Shown here in pieces: positions 1-9,239 of a stretch of DNA of 54,129 nucleotides. The position numbers and the translations under genes are program-made. Each line of letters starts with the position of its first letter. Position 1 is the first letter of the stretch. The notes under the pieces were generated by a model. That model had not been told where the DNA came from. It did no database searches and saw nothing but the letters and a program-made list of their open reading frames with translations. Source of the DNA: Thermoflexus sp. (GTDB lineage: Bacteria > Chloroflexota > Anaerolineae > Aggregatilineales > Aggregatilineaceae). The stretch is from NCBI GenBank assembly GCA_020724465.1, contig DYGX01000023.1, forward strand, positions 1-54,129, written 5' to 3'.

Positions 1-62
1 TCCTGGGCCAGGCTCAGGACGCGTCGGGCGCGTTGGGTGAAACGCTCCATTTTGTCTGACAT
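1..62 (-). CDS. clpC: ClpC-like ATPase, N-terminal fragment (runs off window)
   Basis: Reading the minus strand from an ATG at 62 gives MSDKMERFTQRARRVLSLAQ before the window ends. This matches the opening of the Clp N-domain of ClpC/ClpA-type AAA+ unfoldases, which classically begins with a (G)RFT(E/D)RARKVL.LAQEEA motif. The family unfolds substrates for ClpP. Only about 20 codons are present, so nothing can be said about the ATPase domains. An AGAGGTG stretch lies about 12 bases upstream of the ATG at 62; an alternative ATG at 50 has no such element. The assignment rests on the N-terminal motif alone. Confidence 0.6.
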   Translation of the reverse strand, partial: MSDKMERFTQRARRVLSLAQ

Positions 63-130
63 ATCTCTGTCCAACACCTCTGGCTCTCCTCTCCCTGGCG
101 CGCGTGTTAAGGAGTCTCGGCTGGGCGCGG

Positions 131-694
131 CTAGTCGAGGGGTTTGCGGGCGGCAAACAGGCTGAGATGGTCCAGGTCGGCGGCCTCCAGCACGATCCAG
201 CCGGGGAAATACGCCGGCAGTTCGCCGTGTTGCAGGACGCGCTCCGGATCGGTGTCGGGATGCTGCACCAGGTGGCCGGTGTTGAGCGTCTGGTAGATCA
301 CCACACCGCCCGGCCGCACCCGCTCGCGGATGGCGGGGAACAGCGAGCGATCCAGGAAGCGAAAGACACAGATCAGGTCATAGGGATAGGGCGGCAGCAC
401 AAAGTGATCAAGATCGGCGGCGACGAAATTGACGCCGCGCACGCCGCGCGCCAGCATAGCCGCCCGCGCCTGGCGCAGCGCGGTCAGACTGATGTCGAAC
501 GCGTCAACCGTGTAGCCCTGCTCCGCCAGCCAGATTGCGTTGTGTCCCAGCCCGCAGGCCAGCTCCAGCGCCCGGCTACCGGGTTGCGCGGGGGGCGTGT
601 GGCGGACCAGCAGCGCGTCCGGCCCGTCTTTGTGGACGCGGCTGGACGGGTCGGCGTAGCGGCGGTCCCAGCGAATACGATCCGAACGAGCCAT
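131..694 (-). CDS. SAM-dependent class I methyltransferase
   Basis: A 187-residue class I (Rossmann) methyltransferase. The SAM-binding motif I is ALELACGLGHNAIWLAEQG at about residues 42-60, followed by the acidic end of beta2 (DAFDIS) and a motif II-like segment (AADLDHF). It resembles the TehB/UbiE-like small-molecule methyltransferases; the substrate cannot be read from the sequence. It lies just downstream of the unknown gene at 725-1582 on the same strand (30 bp gap), so the two are probably cotranscribed. Length is normal for a single-domain member. Tellurite or thiopurine methylation are possible analogues but unsupported. Confidence 0.8.
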   Translation of the reverse strand: MARSDRIRWDRRYADPSSRVHKDGPDALLVRHTPPAQPGSRALELACGLGHNAIWLAEQGYTVDAFDISLTALRQARAAMLARGVRGVNFVAADLDHFVLPPYPYDLICVFRFLDRSLFPAIRERVRPGGVVIYQTLNTGHLVQHPDTDPERVLQHGELPAYFPGWIVLEAADLDHLSLFAARKPLD

Positions 695-724
695 TCTCCA
701 ACCTCGCTGCGTGGCGCGGGCGGC

Positions 725-1582
725 TCAGCCGCGCGCCCGTCCCATATAGACCGGCCGGTAGGCGAGCGCGTCCGGCACAGCGGCCAGCGTCTCCTGATCG
801 CCGGGCATCAGCGGCAGGCGCGGGCTGCGCTGGCGCAGGCGCGCAAGCTGGTACGCGTCGCGCACCGCGTCCCAGGCGGGGTCGCGCCAGGCAGCGGGCA
901 GCGCCAGCAGGTTCGCCAGCGCGAGCACACGCTGCCCCGCCGGCCCGGCCCACGGATCGGCCTGCCCGGCCAGCAGAGCGCGGGCCTCGGCCTGGGCGTC
1001 GCCATCGGCCCCGCCTGCCTGACGGTTGAGCTTGCCGAACAAGTTGCCGCTCAGACGCTGGATCAGCCTGTCCGCCTGCCCGGCGTTGACCCCGCGCGCC
1101 TGGGCAAGCTGCGCCACTTCGGGCGGGAGCGCATCCCCCACGAGGGCGTGGATCGCGGGCGGCCGGTTCTGCTCGCGGGGGGCCGGCGGCGCGCCGCGCA
1201 GCGCCTCGTCTAGCGCCTGGCGCGAGCAGCCGGGTTGCAGGAAGGCGGCCAGCGCGTTTGCCGAATCGTCGCGTTCCCCGCCGCGCCAGACGGAGAAGCC
1301 GCCGTCACCGCCGTCGATCCACCCGTACAGCAGCGGCACGTCCAGCGCGGCGCTGAGCGCGGGAATCGCGGCATCCGGCTCGCCCAGAATCCGCGTCCAC
1401 CCGTCGACCGGTGGCGCAACAAAGCAGCGCGCCAGATCGATCAGACCGGGCGGCGTGCCTGTGCCGCCGGGGAACGGATCGTAGGGCTGGTAGCCCTGCG
1501 CCGCCAGCGCGTCGTGCAGCGCGGCTTCGATGCGGGGCGTGTCGTCGTGCGGGATGTACAGCATCTGCCAGCCAGGCGTCAT
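725..1582 (-). CDS. Conserved hypothetical protein, 285 aa
   Basis: I do not recognise this protein. It has no signal peptide or membrane segment. The N-terminal half alternates short beta-like strands (MLYIPHDDTPRIEAAL, VPLLYGWIDGGDGGFSVW) and the C-terminal half is Ala/Leu/Arg-rich and likely helical, with a pattern (DRLIQRLSGNLFGKL) that looks like a packed helix pair. Its ATG overlaps the TGA of the upstream GNAT gene (ATGA, 1579-1582), indicating translational coupling and a shared operon. It may be a partner of that acetyltransferase, but no function can be claimed. Confidence 0.6.
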   Translation of the reverse strand: MTPGWQMLYIPHDDTPRIEAALHDALAAQGYQPYDPFPGGTGTPPGLIDLARCFVAPPVDGWTRILGEPDAAIPALSAALDVPLLYGWIDGGDGGFSVWRGGERDDSANALAAFLQPGCSRQALDEALRGAPPAPREQNRPPAIHALVGDALPPEVAQLAQARGVNAGQADRLIQRLSGNLFGKLNRQAGGADGDAQAEARALLAGQADPWAGPAGQRVLALANLLALPAAWRDPAWDAVRDAYQLARLRQRSPRLPLMPGDQETLAAVPDALAYRPVYMGRARG

Positions 1583-2466
1583 AGCGGGGCTTCTCCTTGC
1601 TCTGCACTGCTCTCACCGATCTGTTCGGCGCGCGGCTCACCGTCGTAGATCCACAGCGGACCGTGGTCGACAAAACCCAGCCGCCGGTAAAAGCGCGCCT
1701 GATCCGGCCCGTCGGCGCAGGTGAAGATCACCCGCGCGCCCTCATCGAGCGCGGTGCGGACCGCGCAGGCCACCAACGCCACTTCCAGACCCATCCCGGC
1801 CCACAGCGGCGCCGTGGTGACCAGCGCCAGCCACGCGCTGGCGGGCGGGTTCAGGCTCAGGCGGGCCGCGCCCAGCGGGATATCGTCATAGGCGGCCAGA
1901 ACAAACCGGTCCGCGCCGGCGGCGGCGGTGTCAAGCAGCGGCGCGATCTCATCTCCGGCGTTGCCTTGCGCGCTCAGCGGATCGACCGCCTGGCCGGTAT
2001 GCAACACTTCAAGCCAGATGACCAGATCGCGCGGGGCCTCGACCACCCAGGCGGAGACGCGCGGTGGCAGGCTGAGCGGCAGCCGGCCATAGGGGGTTTC
2101 TCCGGGCAGGTGCGGCCCTTCCAGCGGCTGGTAGACCAGGATCGGCCGGGCGCCGGTGCGCGTCAGGCCCAGCGTGGCGCCCGGCGCGTCGATGGGTGGG
2201 ACGAGCGCCCCCGGCACCACGACCCGCGCCCGGCGTTCCGCTGCGCCCAACAGCCGCAGACCGTGCGCCAGATCGTCCGGTGCGATCGCGATGGCGTATG
2301 GGTGCGGCATCACAAAGTTCGCGTCAGGCGCGGCGCTGCGCGGGTGGATGAACACTTCCACCGAGCCACAGGCGCGAACGGCGGCGCCTTGCCGCCGCGC
2401 AACCGCCCGCCAATGCCCCACGATCTCGCGCAGCAGGGCACGGTTGGGCGCGCTGGCGTCGTCCAT
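1579..2466 (-). CDS. GNAT family N-acetyltransferase with extra N-terminal region
   Basis: About 295 residues. The C-terminal part (roughly residues 170-280) has GNAT features: beta4 with an acidic turn (RFVLAAYDDIPLGAARLSL), a degenerate acetyl-CoA loop region (WAGMGLEVALVACAV) and the typical ending ARFYRRLGFVDHGPLWIY. The N-terminal 170 residues are not the usual GNAT fold core and may be a second, degenerate GNAT-like repeat. Start chosen at ATG 2466, one codon inside a GTG at 2469, because a GAGGAGA element lies about 11 bases upstream. Its stop overlaps the start of the next gene. The acetyl acceptor is unknown. Confidence 0.75.
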   Translation of the reverse strand: MDDASAPNRALLREIVGHWRAVARRQGAAVRACGSVEVFIHPRSAAPDANFVMPHPYAIAIAPDDLAHGLRLLGAAERRARVVVPGALVPPIDAPGATLGLTRTGARPILVYQPLEGPHLPGETPYGRLPLSLPPRVSAWVVEAPRDLVIWLEVLHTGQAVDPLSAQGNAGDEIAPLLDTAAAGADRFVLAAYDDIPLGAARLSLNPPASAWLALVTTAPLWAGMGLEVALVACAVRTALDEGARVIFTCADGPDQARFYRRLGFVDHGPLWIYDGEPRAEQIGESSAEQGEAPL

Positions 2467-2546
2467 CACACGGGGGTCTCCTCAGCTTTCCGGATCGCCT
2501 TCCAGTGTATCTGTTTTGAGCCTGCGCGCCACAGCGGGGCTGTTGC

Positions 2547-4358
2547 TCAGTCGCCAAGCGGATGCGCGGCGAAAAAGGCCCACAGTTCGTCGGCGGTGTT
2601 GATGTCCGTGTTGACGGCGCCCGCGACCGCCGGATCGAGGCGGCCCACCACGCCCGGCAGGTTGTGCCCGCCGCCCGCGATTACCTCGTACAGCACGGCG
2701 CCGCGCCCCGCACAGCCGCCCACCGACAGGCGATGCACCTCGGTGCTGGCGTCCGGATCGGCTTTGGGAACCAGCTCGTGGACCACCTGCTCCGGGTCGC
2801 AGCGGTTGTGTTCGGCCCAGAAACCGGCGGTATCGGGCATCGAGAGCGCGATGATCTGGCCCTGGATGGCCGCGCCTTCCCAGCGCACGACGGCGTCGTG
2901 CGTGCCGTGGATCAGCATGATCGGCACGGGCGGGGCGCCGGCGCAGCGGTCGATAAAGCCGGGATAGAGCGTCGCCGCCACCGAGCCGAAGGCGGCGAAG
3001 GTGTCGGATGCGTCGCAGGCCAGGCGCTGCGTCATGAAGCCGCCGTTGGAAAAGCCCATGACGTAGACTCGCTGCGCATCAAGCGTCAGGTCGCGCGCCA
3101 GGTCCGCGATCAGGCGCGTCAGAAAGCCGACGTCGTCCACCCCCGCCTCAGCCGGGATCCCCGGCGTGCCGGGCAGATAGCTCCACTCGCGGTCGATGCC
3201 GTCCGGATAGACCACGATGACCCCCTCGCGCTCGGCCAGCTCGTTGAAGCGCGAGAGATAGGCCATGCCCGCCCCATTGCCCGAGCGCCCGTGCAGCGCG
3301 ATGATCACCGGCCACGCGCGGGCCGGGTCGTAGGCGCGCGGCACGTACAGGGTGTAGCTGCGCGGGATGCCGCCCCACAACGCGCTGGCGGGCGCCTGCG
3401 CGGCGGAGAGCGTGACCGCCAGCTCTTCCGCGCTTCGCTCCCGCAGCAGAAAATCCGTCGCCAGCGCGCTGATGTCGAAGCCAGTCTGGTTGAGCGCGTA
3501 GCCGCCCGCCCGCGCCCAATTCGCGCCAACGCCCGGCAGCAGGGCCAGCGTCACGCTGCCGCCGTCCGGACACGGGCCGGTGGATGCCACAATGCGCTGC
3601 TCCGAGCCGACCAGCGCCACCGGCTGGCAGCCGAAACGTGCCGCCCAGAACGCCAGTGTGCCCGCCAGATTGATGCGCCGTGGTTCGGCGCCGGGGACCG
3701 GCGTGACCCGGCGCGCCTCGGCCAGGGTGAGCGCGTCCGGGTCGTTGAGCGGGGCGCTGGCATCCTGCGCGCCGGCTACGATCAGCAGCCGGACCGGCCC
3801 GGACTCGGCCGGGCAGGTGCTGAGGTGGTAATCCCACAGGGTGGCGCCGACGACCGCGACTCCGGCGAAGCGCTCCGGCATCCGGCAGGCCGCCGCGTAG
3901 GCCAGCGTGCCGCCCGTCCCCTGGCCGATCAGGGCCACGCGCGCCGTGGCGATGGCGTAACGTGCGCTCAGATCGTCGATCAGTGCGCCGAGGAAGCCGA
4001 GATCGTCGATCGGTTGCGGCTCTGGGAACCAGTTGGGCCGCGGGCGACCGTCGTCCCAGTACAGATCGGCGCTGTCCGGATAGGCGACCAGAAACCCGTC
4101 CTGGCCAGCCAGCGCGTCCAGCCCGCTCAAAGCGCGCAGGGCTTTGCCGGACGAGCCGAAGGGGTGCAGCGCGATCAGCAGCGGGGCAGGCTGTGCAGGG
4201 TCGTAGTGCGCGGGCACGGTCAACGTGTAGCTGCGGGTCAGGCCGCCGTGTTCGAGCGTGAAATCGAGCGTCTGCGGCTCCTGGGCGGCGGCGGGTGCCA
4301 GCCCGGTTAGCAGCGCGAGAAGCGTCAGAACCAGTGCGCCTGCGGTAAGTCGGCCCAT
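2547..4358 (-). CDS. Secreted tandem PHB-depolymerase/feruloyl-esterase-like protein, first domain lacking its nucleophile
   Basis: About 603 residues. The frame extends further upstream, but ATG 4358 starts a clear signal peptide (MGRLTAGALVLTLLALLTG, then APAAAQ cleavage region). Two homologous alpha/beta-hydrolase domains follow (about 36-300 and 320-603), each with the family's YTL.VP..YDPA..., LHG/LHPFG, and W..DGxxR/VYPD motifs of esterase PHB depolymerases (LpqC type). Domain 2 has the intact nucleophile elbow GFSNGG (Ser about residue 437) and a plausible HNLPG histidine near the end. Domain 1 reads GQGTGG at the same place, with Gly147 (GGG, 3918-3920) replacing Ser, so it is probably catalytically dead. 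Likely acts extracellularly on ester-linked polymers; substrate unknown. Confidence 0.8.
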   Translation of the reverse strand: MGRLTAGALVLTLLALLTGLAPAAAQEPQTLDFTLEHGGLTRSYTLTVPAHYDPAQPAPLLIALHPFGSSGKALRALSGLDALAGQDGFLVAYPDSADLYWDDGRPRPNWFPEPQPIDDLGFLGALIDDLSARYAIATARVALIGQGTGGTLAYAAACRMPERFAGVAVVGATLWDYHLSTCPAESGPVRLLIVAGAQDASAPLNDPDALTLAEARRVTPVPGAEPRRINLAGTLAFWAARFGCQPVALVGSEQRIVASTGPCPDGGSVTLALLPGVGANWARAGGYALNQTGFDISALATDFLLRERSAEELAVTLSAAQAPASALWGGIPRSYTLYVPRAYDPARAWPVIIALHGRSGNGAGMAYLSRFNELAEREGVIVVYPDGIDREWSYLPGTPGIPAEAGVDDVGFLTRLIADLARDLTLDAQRVYVMGFSNGGFMTQRLACDASDTFAAFGSVAATLYPGFIDRCAGAPPVPIMLIHGTHDAVVRWEGAAIQGQIIALSMPDTAGFWAEHNRCDPEQVVHELVPKADPDASTEVHRLSVGGCAGRGAVLYEVIAGGGHNLPGVVGRLDPAVAGAVNTDINTADELWAFFAAHPLGD

Positions 4359-4437
4359 GATGGTGTGTCCTGTCTGTGATCGGCGTAACTGAAAAGTTAT
4401 ACGGGGCGAGGCTGCTGATCTGGGGAGTGTCGCGCGA

Positions 4438-5178
4438 TCAGCCGCGCGCGGCGCGCTGACGCATGATCTCGAACGCCAGCACCGCAGCCGCGGCGGTCGT
4501 GCCAAGCGACTGGTCAAACGCCCGCCCGTAGGGGATCGCCAGCAGCAGATCGGCCTGCTCCAGAAACGAGCGCGTGATTCCGCGCCGCTCGCCGCCGATG
4601 ACCAGAAACAGCGGGCCGCTCAGATCTACCTCATAGATCGAGACGGCTCCCTGTTGCGCGGTGCAGGCGATGGTCAGGCCGCGGGCGCGGAAGTGCGCCG
4701 CCGCATCGAGCGCGGTTTCCGCCACGGCGGTTGGCATCCACTCCGACGCCCCCGCCGACGCCCGCGCGACGATCCCCGCCGCCGAGAGCCAGTTGCGCGG
4801 GCGAACGACCAGCCCGTGCGCGCCCGCAGCGTAGAGCGCGCGCATCGCCTGGCCGAAGTTGAACGGGTCTTCCACCCCGTCGAGCATCGCGACAAATGGG
4901 GCACGGACGCCGTCGGCGAGGGTATCCAGCGGCTCGAACCGGCGCGGCCCGACCTGCGCGATCACGCCGCCGTGCGTCGTGCCTTCGGCGGCAGCGTCGA
5001 TCGCAGCGGCGTCGACCCGCTCAACACGAATCCCGGCGTCTCGCGCTGCGCGCTCCAGCCGGACAATGCCGGGATCCCATTTGTCGCGGCGGATCAGGAT
5101 GGCGTGAATCGGGCGGCTGCCCGACTCCAGCGCCGCGCGGACCGACACAATCCCTTCCAGTACGGCGATCTCGGACAC
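4438..5178 (-). CDS. TrmH/RlmB-family (SpoU) rRNA 2'-O-methyltransferase
   Basis: A 246-residue SPOUT-class enzyme. N-terminal ~90 residues form the usual substrate-binding (L30e-like) domain, followed by the knotted catalytic domain. Motif 1 is DGVEDPFNFGQAMRALYAAG with the conserved Asn and Arg; motif 2 is LVIGGERRGI with the conserved Glu; motif 3 is IPYGRAFDQSLGTTAAAA. Motif 3 normally reads SLNVSVA; here the Asn is Gly. The start is GTG 5178, with GGGAG 5 bases upstream. It lies 20 bp downstream of the hydrolase gene. The family methylates ribose 2'-OH in 23S rRNA or tRNA; which site is not determinable here, so I give no gene symbol. Confidence 0.8.
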   Translation of the reverse strand: MSEIAVLEGIVSVRAALESGSRPIHAILIRRDKWDPGIVRLERAARDAGIRVERVDAAAIDAAAEGTTHGGVIAQVGPRRFEPLDTLADGVRAPFVAMLDGVEDPFNFGQAMRALYAAGAHGLVVRPRNWLSAAGIVARASAGASEWMPTAVAETALDAAAHFRARGLTIACTAQQGAVSIYEVDLSGPLFLVIGGERRGITRSFLEQADLLLAIPYGRAFDQSLGTTAAAAVLAFEIMRQRAARG

Positions 5179-5198
5179 GCTGCTCCCGCCCAGGCCGT

Positions 5199-6152
5199 CT
5201 AGCCGCTCACCACAAACTCGATCAGCTCCGGCAGGCGCTGGGCGAAGCCGGGCGGGTAATCGTGCCCCAGGCCGTCGTAGATCAGCAGGCGCAGCGGCAC
5301 TCCGGCGGCTTCCAGCCGGTCCGCCAGCCCGGTGACGTTCCCGACCATCGGATCGTGCGATCCGATCACAATCGCGCCCCGCAGCCCGTCGGGGGGTGGC
5401 GCGGCCAGCAGCTCGCCGTGCTCATCCAGCTCGCGGATCAAGGGGCCGCTCGGCGCGACGGCGATGAATCCATCCGCCGGAAGCACGCCGCGCAGCGCCA
5501 GCGCGATCGCCGTCTCCGCGCCCATCGAAAAGCCGCCGACGACGAAATGCCCCGCTTCGAGAGGGTACTCGTCGCGCAGGGCGTTATAGTGCGCCTGTAG
5601 CTCGCGCTCGGCCTGACGGCGGTCGTCCCAGATGTAGCGATTCGGCCCGGCCACCTGCGACGACTGGGCAGAGGCGACCAGCCAGCCTTGCCTCAGCAAG
5701 CCGAGCCAGTGCGCCAGCTCGCGCTGGCCATCGTGCAGATTGCCGTGCAGCGCCAGCAGCACCGGCAGCGGCTCGCGCGCCTGTTCGGGCAGGTGGACGA
5801 ACAGCTCCGGGCGGGCGGCTGCCAGCGCCGATGCGCGGCGCCGGTCGGAGTCAACCCGCAGCGCCTTGAACTCGTCCAGGCCGCGCAGCGCCGCCAGCTC
5901 CGGGCTTTCCCAGAAGACGGGCGCATACCAGTACCCGGCGTCCAGCGCCTCGCGCAGCAGGCGCAGCGCCAGCGCCGGATCGTGCAGGCGGGCGGCCATG
6001 CTTGCCCGGAAGTGGAGCAGAATCGCCTCGTCGTCCGGATAGTGTGGCTGAGCGCCTGCCGCGCGTTCCATGGCCTCACGATAGCGACCCGCGCTATGCA
6101 GCCGGGTCAGCTCGCGGTAAAACGTCCCAAAATCCGGGTAAGCCTCGCTCAT
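5199..6152 (-). CDS. Alpha/beta hydrolase (carboxylesterase/phospholipase type) with helical N-terminal extension
   Basis: 317 residues from ATG 6152, which has an AGAGGAAAGG element about 11 bases upstream; a longer in-frame reading has no homology-like content. The first ~110 residues look like helical TPR-type repeats (FYRELTRLHSAGRYREAMERA, ALALRLLREALDAG). The hydrolase domain has VLLALHGNLHDG (oxyanion loop), nucleophile elbow GGFSMGAE (Ser about residue 209), Asp in GSHDPMVG and His in GLGHDYPPG. All triad members are therefore present. No signal peptide, so cytoplasmic. Reaction unknown; predicted serine esterase. Confidence 0.8.
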   Translation of the reverse strand: MSEAYPDFGTFYRELTRLHSAGRYREAMERAAGAQPHYPDDEAILLHFRASMAARLHDPALALRLLREALDAGYWYAPVFWESPELAALRGLDEFKALRVDSDRRRASALAAARPELFVHLPEQAREPLPVLLALHGNLHDGQRELAHWLGLLRQGWLVASAQSSQVAGPNRYIWDDRRQAERELQAHYNALRDEYPLEAGHFVVGGFSMGAETAIALALRGVLPADGFIAVAPSGPLIRELDEHGELLAAPPPDGLRGAIVIGSHDPMVGNVTGLADRLEAAGVPLRLLIYDGLGHDYPPGFAQRLPELIEFVVSG

Positions 6153-6205
6153 CGGGGGCGTAGCCTTTCCTCTGTCACTCCGCCGGCGCCGGGCAGAGTC
6201 TGCCT

Positions 6206-6388
6206 TCAGACATCTTCCGGGTCGGACTCCCATTCGAAGAAGCCGCGCACCCCCAGCGTGCGATCGGCGATCTGGCCGGCGAGCGCCCGCTGCGCGCCGG
6301 GATCGCGCGCCAGCCTGGACCGGACGTCATCAGACAGGGCCGCGCTCCAGGTACCGGCGGCGGGCAGCGCCGCGCCCCGGCTGGCCGC

Positions 6389-6392
<4 letters not shown>
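6206..6392 (-). pseudogene. Frameshifted small ORF coupled to glpK
   Basis: An ATG at 6392 overlaps the glpK stop as ATGA, the usual arrangement of a translationally coupled gene, but that frame stops after 20 codons. The +1 frame, open from 6388 to a TGA at 6206-6208, has protein-like content (SDDVRSRLARDPGAQR, then GVRGFFEWESDPEDV). Removing one base from the CCCC run at 6375-6378 joins the two into a 61-residue protein starting MSGQPGAAL. Either a sequencing/assembly indel in the homopolymer or a recent frameshift mutation explains it. I do not recognise the family; the product would be small, soluble and acidic at its end. Confidence 0.5.
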
Positions 6393-7897
<1,505 letters not shown>

Positions 7898-8054
7898 GCG
7901 TCTCTACGCCTTTCATGCGCATCATGCCGCTCCGTGCGCCTATTATAGCCGCGCCTGGCAGCCAGCCCACTTTGGGCGCGGTGGCGAGGCCCACGCAAGG
8001 GGAGTAAGATTACCCGCAGTGGCGCAGGTGCGCATCCCAGGAGATGTTTGCGTA

Positions 8055-9239
8055 ATGACGGAACCGGTTCGTGTTCGCCGGGTCGAATCGAAGGCGGACT
8101 ATGATACGCTGTTGAAGTTTCCGTGGACCCTCTACAGAGGCGATCCGTACTGGGTGCCGCCCCTGCTCTCGATGCAGAAGCACAAGCTCGACCGCCAGAA
8201 AAACGCCACCTGGAAGCACATGGAAGGCGAGTATTTCATCGCCTGGCGCGGCGCGCAGCCGGTGGGGACCATCGCAGCGTTTATCAACCACCGGCACAAC
8301 GAGTTCCACAACGAGCATATTGGCTTCTTCGGGCTGTTCGAGGTTTACGACGATCAAGAGGCGGCCAGCGCGCTGCTAAACACCGCGGCGGATTACGTGG
8401 CCGGCCTGGGCTACGATGCGATCCGCGGCCCGGCGACCTTCTCCACCAACGACGAGTGCGCCGTGCTGATCGAGGGATTCGACGACCCGCCCGTCGTGCT
8501 GATGCCCTACAATCCCCCCTACTACGCGCGCCTGATCGCCAACACGCCCGGCTTCGAGAAGGTGATGGACCTCTACAGCTATTACATCACGCTCGAAGGC
8601 GTCCACCAGGCCAGGGAGCGCCTGGAAAAGCTGTTTCGCATCACGCAGAAGAACAACGAGCGCCGCGGCATTACCGTCCGCCCGATCGACCGCAAGAACC
8701 TCAAGCAGGAGTTCGTCCTGTTCCGCAACATCTACAACAAGGCGTGGGAGCATAACTGGGGCTTTGTGCCGGCCTCTGACGAGGAACTTGACGAGCTGGT
8801 CAAGGCGCTGGGGCAGTATTTTGATCCGAGGCTGGCGTTTTTTGCCGAGGTGCACGGCAAGCCGATCGCCTTCATCCTCGCCATTCCGGACATGAACCAG
8901 CCGCTTCACCGCGCCTACGCGCGGCCCGGCAAGCCGGAAGTCCTGACCCTGCTCCAGGTCCTGTGGCACTGGAAGGTGCGCTCCAAGATCAACCGCATCC
9001 GCATCATGCTGATGGGCGTGGAAGAAGGCTACCGCGGGATTGGCGTCGAAGCGGCGATGTTCGCCGAGCTGTACCACGTGGCGTCCGGCATGGGCTGGCG
9101 GTACGCCGACGGCGGCTGGGTGCTGGAGACGAACACGGCGATGTCGCGGCTGGTCGAGGCGCACAACGGCCGCATCTACAAACGCTACCGCTTCTTCCAG
9201 CGCGCGCTAAAAGCGCCGCCTTCGGGCGAGGGGAGTTAA
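8055..9239 (+). CDS. YghO-like GNAT-fold protein
   Basis: 394 residues from ATG 8055, with AGGAG about 9 bases upstream; the frame is open further 5' but without support. The pattern FPWTLYRGDPYWVPPLL near the N-terminus, RGPATFSTNDECAVLIEGFD in the middle and a GNAT-like C-terminal half (AFILAIPDMNQPLHRA, RIMLMGVEEGYRGIGVEAAM, then GWVLETNTAMSRLVE) is typical of the widespread uncharacterised family related to E. coli YghO. The GVEEGYRGIGVEA segment is the degenerate acetyl-CoA pyrophosphate loop. Function unknown; lipid or amino-acid acyl transfer is often guessed but not shown. Its stop codon overlaps that of the convergent gene (9236-9239). Confidence 0.8.
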   Translation: MTEPVRVRRVESKADYDTLLKFPWTLYRGDPYWVPPLLSMQKHKLDRQKNATWKHMEGEYFIAWRGAQPVGTIAAFINHRHNEFHNEHIGFFGLFEVYDDQEAASALLNTAADYVAGLGYDAIRGPATFSTNDECAVLIEGFDDPPVVLMPYNPPYYARLIANTPGFEKVMDLYSYYITLEGVHQARERLEKLFRITQKNNERRGITVRPIDRKNLKQEFVLFRNIYNKAWEHNWGFVPASDEELDELVKALGQYFDPRLAFFAEVHGKPIAFILAIPDMNQPLHRAYARPGKPEVLTLLQVLWHWKVRSKINRIRIMLMGVEEGYRGIGVEAAMFAELYHVASGMGWRYADGGWVLETNTAMSRLVEAHNGRIYKRYRFFQRALKAPPSGEGS

